A stretch of 64,000 nt of DNA from Cytobacillus oceanisediminis 2691 (GTDB lineage Bacteria; Bacillota; Bacilli; Bacillales; Cytobacillaceae): assembly GCF_000294775.2 (NCBI RefSeq), contig NZ_CP015506.1, forward strand, positions 5,121,501-5,185,500, read 5' to 3'. The notes beneath the pieces were generated by a model. The model searched no databases, was not told the origin of the DNA, and saw only the letters and a list, made by a program, of their open reading frames with translations. The stretch's first letter is position 1, and every line of letters begins with the position of its first letter. The position numbers and the translations under genes are program-made. Positions 53,945-64,000 of this stretch are shown piece after piece.

Positions 53945-55044
53945 TAACCGTCCACCTCCCCAAGGACAATATCAATTGCCCCTAAAATAGCAATCAAGTT
54001 CGCAATGTTTTCGCCTTCAAGCAGTTTAGGGAGAATTTGAAGATTATAGAATGATGGCCTTCGGAATTTTAAGCGATATGGCTCCTTCTTTCCATCACTC
54101 GCGATATAGCAGCCGATTTCCCCCCGCGGAGATTCGATTCTTACAAACGCTTCCCCTTTTGGCGCTTTGATGATTTTCGGAACTTTTGCCAGTATTTCGC
54201 CTTCTGAAGGGAATTGTTCCACTGCCTGTTCAAGGATCTTTAATGATTCTTCAATTTCCTTCATGCGCACATGATACCTGGCCCACGCATCCCCGCCGTC
54301 CTGAACGGCAACATCGAAATCGAAGCGGTCATAGATGGAATACGGCTCATCTTTCCGGAGATCCCATTTCACGCCTGTGCAGCGAAGATTTGCACCGCTC
54401 AGGGAGTAGTTTAAAGCATCCTCTTTCGTATACTTTCCTACCCCTTTGACACGGTTCATGAAAATTTCATTTCCTGTTACAAGCTGATGATAGCCTTTCA
54501 GCTGTTCACGCATATAGGGAACAAACTCTCTTACTTTTTCAACCCAGCCTTCAGGAGCATCCCATTTTACACCGCCGACACGCATATAGTTAAACGTTAA
54601 GCGGCCCCCGGATATTTCATTCAGCATATTGATGATCATTTCACGTTCTCTGAATGCATACAGGAATGGGCTTGTCGCTCCAATATCCAGCAAATAGGTA
54701 CCCCACCATACGAGATGGCTGGCAATCCGGCCAAGTTCCATGGTAATTATCCGAAGATATTCGGCCCGATCCGGAATTTTAAGATCCATCATCGTTTCAA
54801 CGGCATGCACAAGGATATAGTTATTCGTCATGGCGGCAAGATAATCCATTCTGTCTGTATAAGGAATAATTTGCGTATACTGCAGGTTTTCAGCCAATTT
54901 CTCCGTTCCGCGGTGCAGATAGCCGATGACCGGTTTCGCCTCTTTGATGATCTCACCGTCAATTTTCAGAACAAGGCGGAAAACACCGTGCGTACTTGGA
55001 TGCTGAGGTCCAACATTCAAAAGCATTTCTTCGGTTCGCAGCAT
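53944..55044 (-). CDS. nuoD: NADH-quinone oxidoreductase-like subunit D
   Basis: 366 residues, the 49-kDa-type subunit. Key sequences: LNVGPQHPSTHGVFRLVLKIDGE (parts GPQHPSTHGVFR), the quinone-binding His and Tyr in GYLHRGTEKLAE and YTQIIPYTDRMDYL, SGANLRCTGVKWDLRKD, and the C-terminal GAIDIVLGEVDG. It lies 3 bp downstream of nuoC and is separate from it, not fused. Peripheral arm, at the quinone site. Confidence 0.96.
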   Translation of the reverse strand: MLRTEEMLLNVGPQHPSTHGVFRLVLKIDGEIIKEAKPVIGYLHRGTEKLAENLQYTQIIPYTDRMDYLAAMTNNYILVHAVETMMDLKIPDRAEYLRIITMELGRIASHLVWWGTYLLDIGATSPFLYAFREREMIINMLNEISGGRLTFNYMRVGGVKWDAPEGWVEKVREFVPYMREQLKGYHQLVTGNEIFMNRVKGVGKYTKEDALNYSLSGANLRCTGVKWDLRKDEPYSIYDRFDFDVAVQDGGDAWARYHVRMKEIEESLKILEQAVEQFPSEGEILAKVPKIIKAPKGEAFVRIESPRGEIGCYIASDGKKEPYRLKFRRPSFYNLQILPKLLEGENIANLIAILGAIDIVLGEVDG

Positions 55045-55047
55045 TGG

Positions 55048-56427
55048 TTACACCTCCACATCGTACGGTTCATAGTCTTTGCGCAGCGGATGCCCAATCC
55101 AGTCTTCCCCAAGCATAATCCGATATAAATTAGGGTGGCCCTTGAACTGAATGCCCAGCAAATCATACGTTTCACATTCCGGCCAATCCGCTCCAGCCCA
55201 TAACGGCTGCAGAGAATCAATTTCCGGCTTATCGCGGTCAATTTTAACCTTAAGGGCTACAGATTGGCGCTTTTTGTATGAGTATAAATGAGCATACACT
55301 TCCATATGCGTCTCAAAATCAGTGCCATGAAGCTCTGATAGGTAATCAAAACCAAGTTGTTCATTATATTTCAGGAATTCTGCCAATTTAAAATATGATT
55401 CAGCCTTGGCAACTAAAGTAGGCACATCCTTGGAAAGATCATTAATATAGTACTCTTCAAGAACGTCAGCACCAAGATTCTCTTCAATTACCTTTACATA
55501 TTTATCAAGATAAGGCTGATTAACGGATGGCGCTTTTGCTGCAGCCGGTTCAGTGTCTGCCTTGCTTCCGGCAGCTTTTGCCTTTGCGGCAGCTGCGGCG
55601 GCGGCCTTTGCCTTTGCGGCTGCGATTGCCTTGGCCTTTTCATCATCAGCTGATCCGCCAGCTTTGCCTGCCGCAGCTAATTTTGCTTTTGCTGCAGCGG
55701 CGGCTTTCGCCTTTGCGGCTGCAATAGCCTTTGCTTTCTCGTCATCCCCGCCAGCTTGTTTTGCTTGAGCAGCGGCTTTCGCCTTAGCTGCTGCTGCGGC
55801 CTTTGCTTTTGCGGCGGCGGCGGCTTTTTGCTTGGCAATGTCCATATCTTCTGCTGGGGATTCTTCCTTCGCTTCCCCCTGCTCTTTCGCCTTCACTTTA
55901 GCCAGTGCTGCAGCCTTCGCCTTCGCAGCGGCAGCGGCTTTTTGCTTGGCCAGATCCATGTCTTCTGCTGGGGATTCTTCCTTCGCTTCACCCTGCTCTT
56001 TCGCCTTCATTTTAGCCAGTGCTGCAGCCTTTGCCTTCGCAGCTGCGGCGGCTTTTTGCTTGGCCAGATCCATGTCTTCTGCTGGGGTTTCTTCTTTCGC
56101 TTCACCCTGCTCTTTCGCCTTCATTTTAGCCAGTGCTGCGGCCTTTGCCTTCGCAGCGGCAGCAGCTTTTTGCTTAGCCAGATCCATGTCTTCTGCAGGT
56201 GTTTCTTCCTTCGCTTCACCCTGCTCTTTCGCTTTCATCTTTGCTAGGGCAGCAGCCTTTGCCTTCGCAGCTGCGGCGGCTTTTTGCTTAGCCAGATCCA
56301 TGTCTTCTGCAGGTGTTTCTTCCTTCGCTCCGCCCTGCTCTTTCGCCTTCATTTTAGCCAGAGCTGCAGCCTTCGCTTTAGCTGCTGCTTCTTTTTTCAG
56401 CTGTTCAAGATCCTTTTCTCCGCTCAT
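55048..56427 (-). CDS. nuoC: NuoC with long Ala/Lys repeat N-terminal extension
   Basis: 459 residues. Only the C-terminal part (about 300-459) is the normal 30-kDa NuoC domain, with HGTDFETHMEVYAHLYSY, the WAGADWPECETYDLLGI signature region and HPLRKDYEPYD. The first 300 residues are low complexity: five tandem units of 38 residues (AKAKAAALAKMKAKEQG then AKEETPAEDMDLAKQK), followed by denser AAAKAKAAAAAKAK runs. This is probably an extended helix or coiled coil with alternating charge. Ala/Lys-rich NuoC extensions occur in other Bacilli but vary in length. Its function is unknown. Confidence 0.93.
   Translation of the reverse strand: MSGEKDLEQLKKEAAAKAKAAALAKMKAKEQGGAKEETPAEDMDLAKQKAAAAAKAKAAALAKMKAKEQGEAKEETPAEDMDLAKQKAAAAAKAKAAALAKMKAKEQGEAKEETPAEDMDLAKQKAAAAAKAKAAALAKMKAKEQGEAKEESPAEDMDLAKQKAAAAAKAKAAALAKVKAKEQGEAKEESPAEDMDIAKQKAAAAAKAKAAAAAKAKAAAQAKQAGGDDEKAKAIAAAKAKAAAAAKAKLAAAGKAGGSADDEKAKAIAAAKAKAAAAAAAKAKAAGSKADTEPAAAKAPSVNQPYLDKYVKVIEENLGADVLEEYYINDLSKDVPTLVAKAESYFKLAEFLKYNEQLGFDYLSELHGTDFETHMEVYAHLYSYKKRQSVALKVKIDRDKPEIDSLQPLWAGADWPECETYDLLGIQFKGHPNLYRIMLGEDWIGHPLRKDYEPYDVEV
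55826..56400 (-). repeat. 114-bp tandem repeat inside nuoC, five units
   Basis: The CAGATCCATGTCTTCTGC segment (plus-strand view) recurs at 55952, 56066, 56180 and 56294, and as the variant CAATGTCC at 55838: an exact 114-bp (38-codon) period. Units differ mostly at third positions (GGGGATTC/GGTGTTTC), so the array is not freshly duplicated. Confidence 0.92.
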
Positions 56428-56430
56428 AGG

Positions 56431-56943
56431 TTAGATCACCTTCTTCCCAGTCTTAGCCTCATAACGGATTTTTTCCTTTAGCTTATTAATTCCATAAATC
56501 AATGCTGCCGGGTTCGGCGGGCATCCTGGTATGTATACATCAACAGGGACAATCTGGTCGACCCCTTTTACAACTGAATAAGATTTAACATATGGCCCTC
56601 CCGCTGTTGCACAGGAGCCCATTGCAATCACCCATTTTGGTTCAGGCATTTGATCGTAAAGACGGCGGACGATTGGCGCCATTTTCTTTGTTACTGTACC
56701 TGAAACAATCATGACATCAGACTGGCGGGGAGATGTACGGAAAAAAGATCCGAAACGGTCCAAATCGTAATGCGATGAACCAACACCCATCATTTCAATG
56801 GCACAACAAGCAAGCCCGAAGGTCATTGGCCACAATGAATTACTCCGCGCCCACGCTTTAATCTGTTCCAAAGTTGCCATAAACACATTTCGCTGCAGTT
56901 CTTCCATTTCTTCTGGTGAAATATTATCCAACTTTAAATCCAT
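56431..56943 (-). CDS. nuoB: NADH-quinone oxidoreductase-like subunit B ([4Fe-4S] N2)
   Basis: 170 residues from [12 protein letters not shown] (GAAGGTG upstream); the start overlaps the end of nuoA by 10 bp. Ligands of cluster N2: adjacent Cys pair in [11 protein letters not shown], Cys in [11 protein letters not shown] and Cys in [28 protein letters not shown] is the family signature region. N2 donates electrons to menaquinone at the NuoD/NuoH interface. Confidence 0.96.
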   Translation of the reverse strand: MDLKLDNISPEEMEELQRNVFMATLEQIKAWARSNSLWPMTFGLACCAIEMMGVGSSHYDLDRFGSFFRTSPRQSDVMIVSGTVTKKMAPIVRRLYDQMPEPKWVIAMGSCATAGGPYVKSYSVVKGVDQIVPVDVYIPGCPPNPAALIYGINKLKEKIRYEAKTGKKVI

Positions 56944-57308
56944 TTCAGCACCTTCTTTTTCCATGCATAAACAAGTCCAATTACTAGCATAAATACAAAA
57001 ATCAGCATCTCAATCAATGCAAAAATACCAAGTTTCTCATAGGCCACAGCCCAAGGATACAAAAATACCGTCTCTACATCAAAAATGACAAACATCAGGG
57101 CAAAAATATAATAGCGGACATTGAACTGCACCCTCGAATCATGGAATGGCTCAATCCCGCTCTCATATGTGGTATACTTCGTATCATATGGCTTATAGGG
57201 CCGCAAAAGCTTTCCCAAAAACAAAGCCACCACAGGCAGTAAAACTCCCAGGCACAAAAACACAAAAACTATCAAATAGTTATTCTGATATAAATTCCAA
57301 AGCTCCAT
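56934..57308 (-). CDS. nuoA: NADH-quinone oxidoreductase-like subunit A
   Basis: 124 residues from [12 protein letters not shown] with GGAGGGGATAGGC upstream. Three transmembrane helices (about 8-30, 65-85 and 93-115). The NuoA loop [28 protein letters not shown] (parts TTYESGIEP and [12 protein letters not shown]) and [12 protein letters not shown] are present. First gene of the operon nuoABCD-H-IJKLMN; nuoE, nuoF and nuoG are absent. Confidence 0.96.
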   Translation of the reverse strand: MELWNLYQNNYLIVFVFLCLGVLLPVVALFLGKLLRPYKPYDTKYTTYESGIEPFHDSRVQFNVRYYIFALMFVIFDVETVFLYPWAVAYEKLGIFALIEMLIFVFMLVIGLVYAWKKKVLKWI

Positions 57309-57954
57309 GCCTATCCCCTCCAATGCTGAAAATTTTCACAACATTTAAACATGTAACCGTAACCATTATACACCCTACTCCCCCATGTGTCGACACAACC
57401 TCAGACTATTATTGGAAATTCTATCTAGGCCTCAAATCGGATCGCCGGAAGAGAATTTCCATACGCACTTCCCAGCTGGTTTAACACCTTCTCCAGATTA
57501 TATGAGCTTGCCCCCAGTCAATATCCATTAAAATCTTCATTTATATTTATCTACCATTAAAAATTAAACCACCTGCTTTGTCAGTGAGATATTTAACACC
57601 TTAAAAGAGTTTTTTATTTTAAGCCTGAGTTTTTTGCATTCATTGCTCCTTAAGTTTATCGGCCACTTTTCCAATTTATCGGTCAGTTCCTGTTCTATCA
57701 ATATACAGCACCGACATATCGGAAAATAAATCACATACAAAAGTTTCTATTTAAACCATCTTAAGGATTAAATGTATCAAATATGACCATTTCTGATGCT
57801 TTTTGTTCATCTATTATGAACATTATTATGTTTTGCCGTTTCTTCGTTAATTTCTTGAAATGTGCGTAATTAAATTATAACTCCCCTGTTCTTTTTCTCT
57901 GAATTTTCTGTGCTAGCATAGAAATTGTCAACCAAGCTATTAGGAGGCTTTAAT
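57309..57954. other. intergenic region between nuoA and the LysM-3D gene
   Basis: About 650 bp with the divergent promoters and the 20-bp periodic repeat at 57657-57728. No gene; a plus-strand frame over 57146-57484 is antisense to nuoA and not credible. Confidence 0.65.
57657..57728 (+). repeat. TATCGG array, four units of about 20 bp
   Basis: TATCGGCCACTTTT, TATCGGTCAGTTCC, TATCAATATACAGC and TATCGGAAAATAAA. The TATC ends fall at 57660, 57680, 57699 and 57720, so three keep the exact 20-bp grid and one is off by one base. Same core and period as 21374-21473. Confidence 0.75.
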
Positions 57955-58671
57955 ATGAAAAAATATTTTTATTATCTGCTCGCAGCTTTAACCATCTGGA
58001 GTACAGCAGGTGCGAGCGCATATGCAGAAGAAGTAACTGTAAACAAAGGGGATACCCTTTGGTCCATAGCACAAAAACATGAAGTGACCGTTCAGGATAT
58101 TAAAAACTGGAATGGTCTAGCCGCGGATTTGATTCATCCAAATGATAAACTCGATGTTTCACCTGAAGAAATATACATAGTAAAATCCGGTGATACACTA
58201 TGGAATATTGCCAAAACATACGGTATTACAGTACATAACCTCAAAAAATGGAATCAGCTAAACTCAGACGTTATTAAACCCGGTTTAGAGCTTATCATCT
58301 ATAAAAATGGCTCTGAGAAGGAAATAAAATCTAAAACAGTTGTAAAAGCCGCTAACACAGGACAGCCTGCAGGTGAAGCAGGCAAAAACCTGACTGTCAC
58401 GGCAACTGCCTATACAGCCAGCTGTGAAGGATGCATCGGCATTACTAAAACAGGAGTAAATCTTATTGATAACCCGGATGCAAAAGTTATTGCGGTGGAT
58501 CCGGACGTAATTCCTTTGGGTTCTAAAGTATTTGTAGAAGGATACGGGTATGCTACTGCCGAGGATATTGGCGGAGGAATTAAGGGAAATGAAATTGATG
58601 TGTTTATTCCTGCCACACCAGATGCCATGCAATGGGGAAGAAAAGAGGTAAAAGTTACGATTCTGAATTAA
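57955..58671 (+). CDS. secreted LysM-3D domain protein (YocH-like)
   Basis: 238 residues from MKKYFYYLLAALTI; AGGAGGCTTTAAT precedes this ATG. Signal peptide (cleavage near AYAEE), two LysM repeats (VNKGDTLWSIAQKHE and VKSGDTLWNIAKTYG), a short linker, then a 3D domain (about 150-238) with the three Asp residues in AVDPDVIPLGSKV, AEDIGGGIKG and NEIDVFI. The 3D domain is MltA-like; proteins such as YocH act as wall hydrolases or muralytic enzymes. Divergent from the nuo operon and followed by a hairpin. Confidence 0.9.
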   Translation: MKKYFYYLLAALTIWSTAGASAYAEEVTVNKGDTLWSIAQKHEVTVQDIKNWNGLAADLIHPNDKLDVSPEEIYIVKSGDTLWNIAKTYGITVHNLKKWNQLNSDVIKPGLELIIYKNGSEKEIKSKTVVKAANTGQPAGEAGKNLTVTATAYTASCEGCIGITKTGVNLIDNPDAKVIAVDPDVIPLGSKVFVEGYGYATAEDIGGGIKGNEIDVFIPATPDAMQWGRKEVKVTILN

Positions 58672-58682
58672 TTGCAATTCCG

Positions 58683-58709
58683 AAGAGGTCTCTCACACAG
58701 GGACCTCTT
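58683..58709 (+). terminator. terminator of the LysM-3D gene
   Basis: AAGAGGTC/GACCTCTT stem with an 11-nt loop, then AATTGT. The T-run is weak. Confidence 0.55.
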
Positions 58710-58732
58710 AATTGTGCTATTCATAATAATGG

Positions 58733-58963
58733 CTACTTTTTAACCAGGTATGTTTCAGACACCCGGCAAAAGGCTTTTAATAGATTTTGCATACATTTTA
58801 TCCGAATCGCTTCGTCAAATAAAAATACATTGAAAATCTCCGCTTCAAGCATGATGAATATTTTCATGGTTGCATCACCCTTATTGCTTATATGATTATT
58901 TGTAAAATAGCTGATTAATTCTCTTTCATAGTATTCTATCGTTCCAAATAATACAGTCGACAA
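58733..58963 (-). CDS. hypothetical protein, 76 aa
   Basis: TTG start at 58963 with AGGGGGTGA at good distance; an in-frame GTG three codons earlier sits on the Shine-Dalgarno itself. The sequence is rich in aromatic and aliphatic residues (TIEYYERELISYF, MLEAEIFNVFLF) but has no clear membrane helix, signal or known domain. It converges on the LysM-3D gene. I considered the Sda checkpoint family but the motif is not there. Possibly a sporulation-related small protein; unproven. Confidence 0.5.
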   Translation of the reverse strand: MSTVLFGTIEYYERELISYFTNNHISNKGDATMKIFIMLEAEIFNVFLFDEAIRIKCMQNLLKAFCRVSETYLVKK

Positions 58964-59184
58964 GGATATCACCCCCTGGTTTTCTTAAGCCTTGTCATTC
59001 TAAGCCATGTTGATAATATATGACTCTATTCCCCGGGTTTCAACAGAATCTGACACATTTAACAAAATAGTTAAATTAGTTAAAAAGGCCATTTGTTTTT
59101 AATATAAATGTCACACGGCTGTTTCCCATGAAATTATATTTTGTGATAAAGTTATCTTAAGAGCTTAAATTAGGAGAAATTCAT

Positions 59185-59373
59185 ATGACTAAAAACAACT
59201 GCCCAGTTATTCAAAAATTCGATGAGCTCGTTAAAAAAAGCAATGAGCTAAAAAAAGAACTAGACGTCACTCCTTTTGAAGATAAACAAAAGTTCATGAG
59301 CCTTCTCAAAAAGCTTATGACCGTGCATAAAAACCTGGATCAGTTAACCCTATATGACCAGACAAAGTATTAA
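59185..59373 (+). CDS. small helical protein, 62 aa
   Basis: Start ATG behind AATTAGGAGAAATTC, with a clear terminator 8 bp past the stop, so probably a real monocistronic gene. The chain is charged and helical with heptad-like Leu/Ile spacing (FDELVKKSNELKKELD, FMSLLKKLMTVHKNLDQL). Size and helix pattern recall Spo0E-like phosphatases, but their SQELD motif is missing. Function unknown. Confidence 0.6.
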   Translation: MTKNNCPVIQKFDELVKKSNELKKELDVTPFEDKQKFMSLLKKLMTVHKNLDQLTLYDQTKY

Positions 59374-59380
59374 AATAATA

Positions 59381-59410
59381 CAAGGACAGGCCTATGCCTG
59401 TCCTTTCTTA
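59381..59410 (+). terminator. terminator of the 62-aa gene
   Basis: AAGGACAGGC-CTAT-GCCTGTCCTT followed by TCTTA. Confidence 0.88.
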
Positions 59411-59489
59411 TGTATAAAACCCGGATTACGGCTATTAGCCACTCACCCACCAACATATCAACCATCAATTCCATTCGATTAAGTTCACC

Positions 59490-59530
59490 TAAAAACAGGC
59501 TGCCCTCTAAAAGGCAGCCTGTTTTTTATT
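59490..59530. terminator. terminator of ftsZ
   Basis: AAAACAGGCTGCC...GGCAGCCTGTTTT, 13 pairs with A-run and T-run on both sides; bidirectional. Confidence 0.92.
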
Positions 59531-60689
59531 AATAGCGTCTTCTTCGGTTTCTAAGGAACGCCGGGGTATCAAGTGACTCTTCTTGCGGGTCAGCCTGCAC
59601 CCGGTAATCTTCCTGAATCGGTTCCCTTTGTTCTCTAACCGGCCGGCGATTGCTTGGTTCTTCTGCATACTGATATGTATGAGCATAGTCTCTTTCTGCT
59701 GATGGTTTTAACTTAGGTTTGGCACGTAATTCCTCTTGCTCGTTAAAGCCAGTCGCAATAACCGTAACAAGTATTTCTTCCTTTAGGGAATCATTGATGA
59801 CCGAGCCAAAAATCATATTCACTTCCTCGTCTGAAGCGGAGGCGACGATATCTGCAGCCTCTTGCACTTCATATAAGCTGATATTAGCACCGCCTGTAAT
59901 ATTCATGATGACGCCGCGGGCTCCATTAATGGACGTTTCTAATAAAGGACTTGATATTGCTTTACGGGCTGCTTCAGCCGCACGGTCTTCCCCTGTGGCA
60001 ATTCCAATCCCCATCAAGGCTGTTCCTTTATGGGACATAACTGTTTTAACATCGGCAAAATCGAGATTGATTAAACCAGGAACGGCAATCAAATCAGAAA
60101 TACCCTGAACTCCCTGGCGGAGGACATTATCCGCTTCCATAAACGCTTCAAGCATAGGTGTTTTCTTATCAATAATCTCTAATAAGCGATCATTTGGAAT
60201 AATAATTAGCGTATCGACTGCTTTTTTCATTGCCTCAATGCCTGCATCTGCATTGGCTGCACGCTTGCGGCCCTCGAACTTGAAGGGGCGGGTTACCACA
60301 CCAATTGTCAGAGCGCCTACTTCACGGGCAATGCGTGCAATGGCAGGAGCAGCACCAGTTCCAGTTCCGCCGCCCATTCCGGCAGTAACGAATACCATGT
60401 CAGCACCCTTCAATACTTCACGAAGCTGGCTTTCACTTTCTTCAGCCGCCTTCCTGCCTACATCAGGATTTGCCCCTGCTCCCAGGCCCCTCGTTAAGGT
60501 AGCGCCGATTTGCATGGTTACTTCTGCCTTTGATTGATTTAGAGCTTGTCCATCTGTATTAACAGCAATAAACTCTACTCCCTCAACTCCATGTTCAATC
60601 ATCCTGTTTACAGCGTTGTTTCCCCCGCCTCCGACACCGATGACTTTGATTGTAGCATATTGGTCTATATTTGTATCAAACTCCAGCAT
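59529..60689 (-). CDS. ftsZ: cell-division protein FtsZ
   Basis: 386 residues from [20 protein letters not shown], with AAAGGAGGAGCCGCA upstream. Tubulin-type GTPase: [13 protein letters not shown] (T1), tubulin signature GGGTGTG at 106-112, T7 loop [11 protein letters not shown], a variable linker (about 318-372) and the C-terminal conserved peptide DTPAFLRNR plus basic tail that binds FtsA/SepF. All catalytic motifs are intact. FtsZ forms the division ring. Unusually, it has no ftsA, ftsQ or other dcw gene beside it and lies between a small unknown gene and atpC, with terminators on both sides. It may be a second copy or a relocated one. Confidence 0.95.
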   Translation of the reverse strand: MLEFDTNIDQYATIKVIGVGGGGNNAVNRMIEHGVEGVEFIAVNTDGQALNQSKAEVTMQIGATLTRGLGAGANPDVGRKAAEESESQLREVLKGADMVFVTAGMGGGTGTGAAPAIARIAREVGALTIGVVTRPFKFEGRKRAANADAGIEAMKKAVDTLIIIPNDRLLEIIDKKTPMLEAFMEADNVLRQGVQGISDLIAVPGLINLDFADVKTVMSHKGTALMGIGIATGEDRAAEAARKAISSPLLETSINGARGVIMNITGGANISLYEVQEAADIVASASDEEVNMIFGSVINDSLKEEILVTVIATGFNEQEELRAKPKLKPSAERDYAHTYQYAEEPSNRRPVREQREPIQEDYRVQADPQEESLDTPAFLRNRRRRY

Positions 60690-60732
60690 TGCGGCTCCTC
60701 CTTTAATTCAAATAGACTTGCATGATTGCTTT

Positions 60733-60770
60733 AAAAAAGAGAGTAACCCTTTAAAGGTTTACTCTCTTCT
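60733..60770 (-). terminator. terminator-like hairpin in ftsZ upstream region
   Basis: AGAGAGTAAACC-TTTAAA-GGGTTACTCTCT then TTTTTTAAAG on the minus strand, 44 bp before ftsZ. It is the second terminator after atpC, so it could act either as a back-up terminator or as an attenuator in an ftsZ leader. Confidence 0.65.
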
Positions 60771-60856
60771 ATTGTAAAGGCCTATATGAAAGAATTCGAG
60801 TGATTTATCTATTTTTTGGGGCAATTTTCTTAAAATTCCGGTGGTAAATATTACTA

Positions 60857-60898
60857 TAAAAAACACCCCCAGCTTAGCCAGGGGTGCTGATGTTTTTA
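60857..60898 (-). terminator. terminator of the atp operon
   Basis: CACCCC/GGGGTG stem with TGGCTAAGCTG loop region followed by TTTTTTATAG on the minus strand, directly after atpC. Confidence 0.88.
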
Positions 60899-61309
<411 letters not shown>

Positions 61310-61328
61310 TTACCCTCCTGGTCCAGAA

Positions 61329-62795
<1,467 letters not shown>

Positions 62796-62815
62796 TCACC
62801 TGCTAACTCCGCTTT

Positions 62816-62940
62816 TCGTTTGTCTAGCTCCGGCGCCTAGCCCCTCGAGTCATAAGCCATTTCCTTCCAGAAGGATAGAACACCTTCCTGCAGGGCTCGT
62901 CTTATGCTTTTAGGGGCTGATCGAGGCGCTTCTGCTTTTC
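62816..62940. repeat. GC-rich palindromic repeat between atpG and atpD
   Basis: On the minus strand: GCAGAAGCGCCTCGATCAGC, AGCATAAGACGAGCCCTGC, AGGAAGGTGTTCTATCCTTC, then CTCGAGGGGCTAGGCGCCGG and AGCTAGACAAACG (quoted in parts). Very close to the 63829 copy. Confidence 0.88.
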
Positions 62941-62944
62941 TGTA

Positions 62945-63808
<864 letters not shown>

Positions 63809-63828
63809 TCACCACCCTTATTCAGATT

Positions 63829-63950
63829 AGGCCAGCTGCAGCGCCTAACCCCTCGAGGTCATTAGCCAATCCCTTCCGGAAGTAAAGAACACCTTCCTGC
63901 AGGGCTAGTCTTATGCTTGTCGGGGCTGACCAAGGCGCTTCCGCTTTTTA
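63829..63950. repeat. GC-rich palindromic repeat upstream of atpG
   Basis: On the minus strand: GCGGAAGCGCCTTGGTCAGC, AAGCATAAGACTAGCCCTGC, AGGAAGGTGTTCTTTACTTC, CTCGAGGGGTTAGGCGCTGC and AGCTGGCC (quoted in parts). Sister of 62816-62940. Confidence 0.88.
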
Positions 63951-64000
63951 TTGTTTGTCAGAACCGAATTGAGGTGCTTAGATGGGGATCACTTCCCCAT
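63951..64000. other. window end; upstream of atpG
   Basis: The last bases form ATGGGGA-TCACT-TCCCCAT, a 7-bp inverted repeat. The end of atpA should be near but I cannot identify it securely in these 50 bp. Confidence 0.4.

Noticed and set aside
55826-56400. CRISPR-like array
   Set aside because: The 114-bp units are in frame, encode protein and have no spacer/repeat alternation.
55832-56434. Long plus-strand frame opposite nuoC
   Set aside because: It is the antisense of the Ala/Lys repeat; GC-rich repeats open frames on both strands. No ribosome-binding site, and the minus strand encodes a clear NuoC C-terminus.
58733-58963. Sda-type sporulation checkpoint inhibitor
   Set aside because: The LSDELL...Y start and helix pattern of Sda are not present.
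59185-59373. Spo0E-like phosphatase
   Set aside because: Size and helices fit, but the SQELD signature is absent.

Overview
The window is chromosomal DNA of an endospore-forming, flagellated member of the Bacillaceae. It carries spoIIID, spoIIQ, spoIID, mbl, flhO/flhP and the fabZ-ssbB-ywpF neighbourhood in the Bacillus subtilis ywqB-to-atp order. The gene order and the dispersed palindromic repeats suggest a Cytobacillus/Bacillus firmus-like organism, but the species cannot be fixed from this sequence alone.

Layout. 1-4.3 kb: ywqB (SWIM zinc finger, start outside the window) and ywqA (SNF2 helicase). 4.3-16.8 kb: an AT-rich accessory block that splits the usual ywqA-to-ssbB order. It holds an orphan lipoprotein/GntR pair, a divergent orphan response-regulator-like protein, a small secreted protein of unknown function, a CPBP membrane protease, a frameshifted HExxH peptidase remnant, a protein resembling the anti-CRISPR AcrVA2 family, an IS110-family insertion sequence, a hydrolase, small membrane proteins and a HAD phosphatase. 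16.8-24.7 kb: conserved core (ssbB with a likely ComK box, ywpF, a lipoprotein, fabZ, epuA-like, flhP, flhO, mbl, spoIIID, a LysM protein).

24.7-29.7 kb: an acetate-type Na+/solute symporter operon with a small partner subunit, a cNMP/CBS/DUF294 regulator and a DEDDh exonuclease. 30-33.4 kb: pcp, spoIIQ, a VanZ-like gene and spoIID. 33.5-43 kb: a tricarboxylate uptake and oxidation island (LysR regulator, TcuA-like flavoprotein, SLC13 permease, TctABC transporter, CitST-like two-component system) inserted between spoIID and murA. 43.3-46 kb: murA, ywmB, ywzB. 46.2-57.3 kb: an 11-gene nuoABCDHIJKLMN operon without nuoEFG, whose NuoC carries a long Ala/Lys repeat extension. 57.9-60.7 kb: a LysM-3D cell wall protein, two small unknown genes and an ftsZ gene standing alone, outside any dcw context. 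60.9-64 kb: atpC, atpD, atpG (end of the atp operon).

Functionally the core joins cell-envelope synthesis and shape (murA, mbl, ftsZ), mother-cell/forespore sporulation genes, and respiratory energy conversion (nuo, atp). The accessory block and the carboxylate island look like later insertions. Three repeat classes are visible: about 120-bp GC-rich palindromic elements between operon genes (six copies or part copies), arrays of TATCGGYCA with an exact 20-bp period at two loci, and a short repeat confined to the accessory block.
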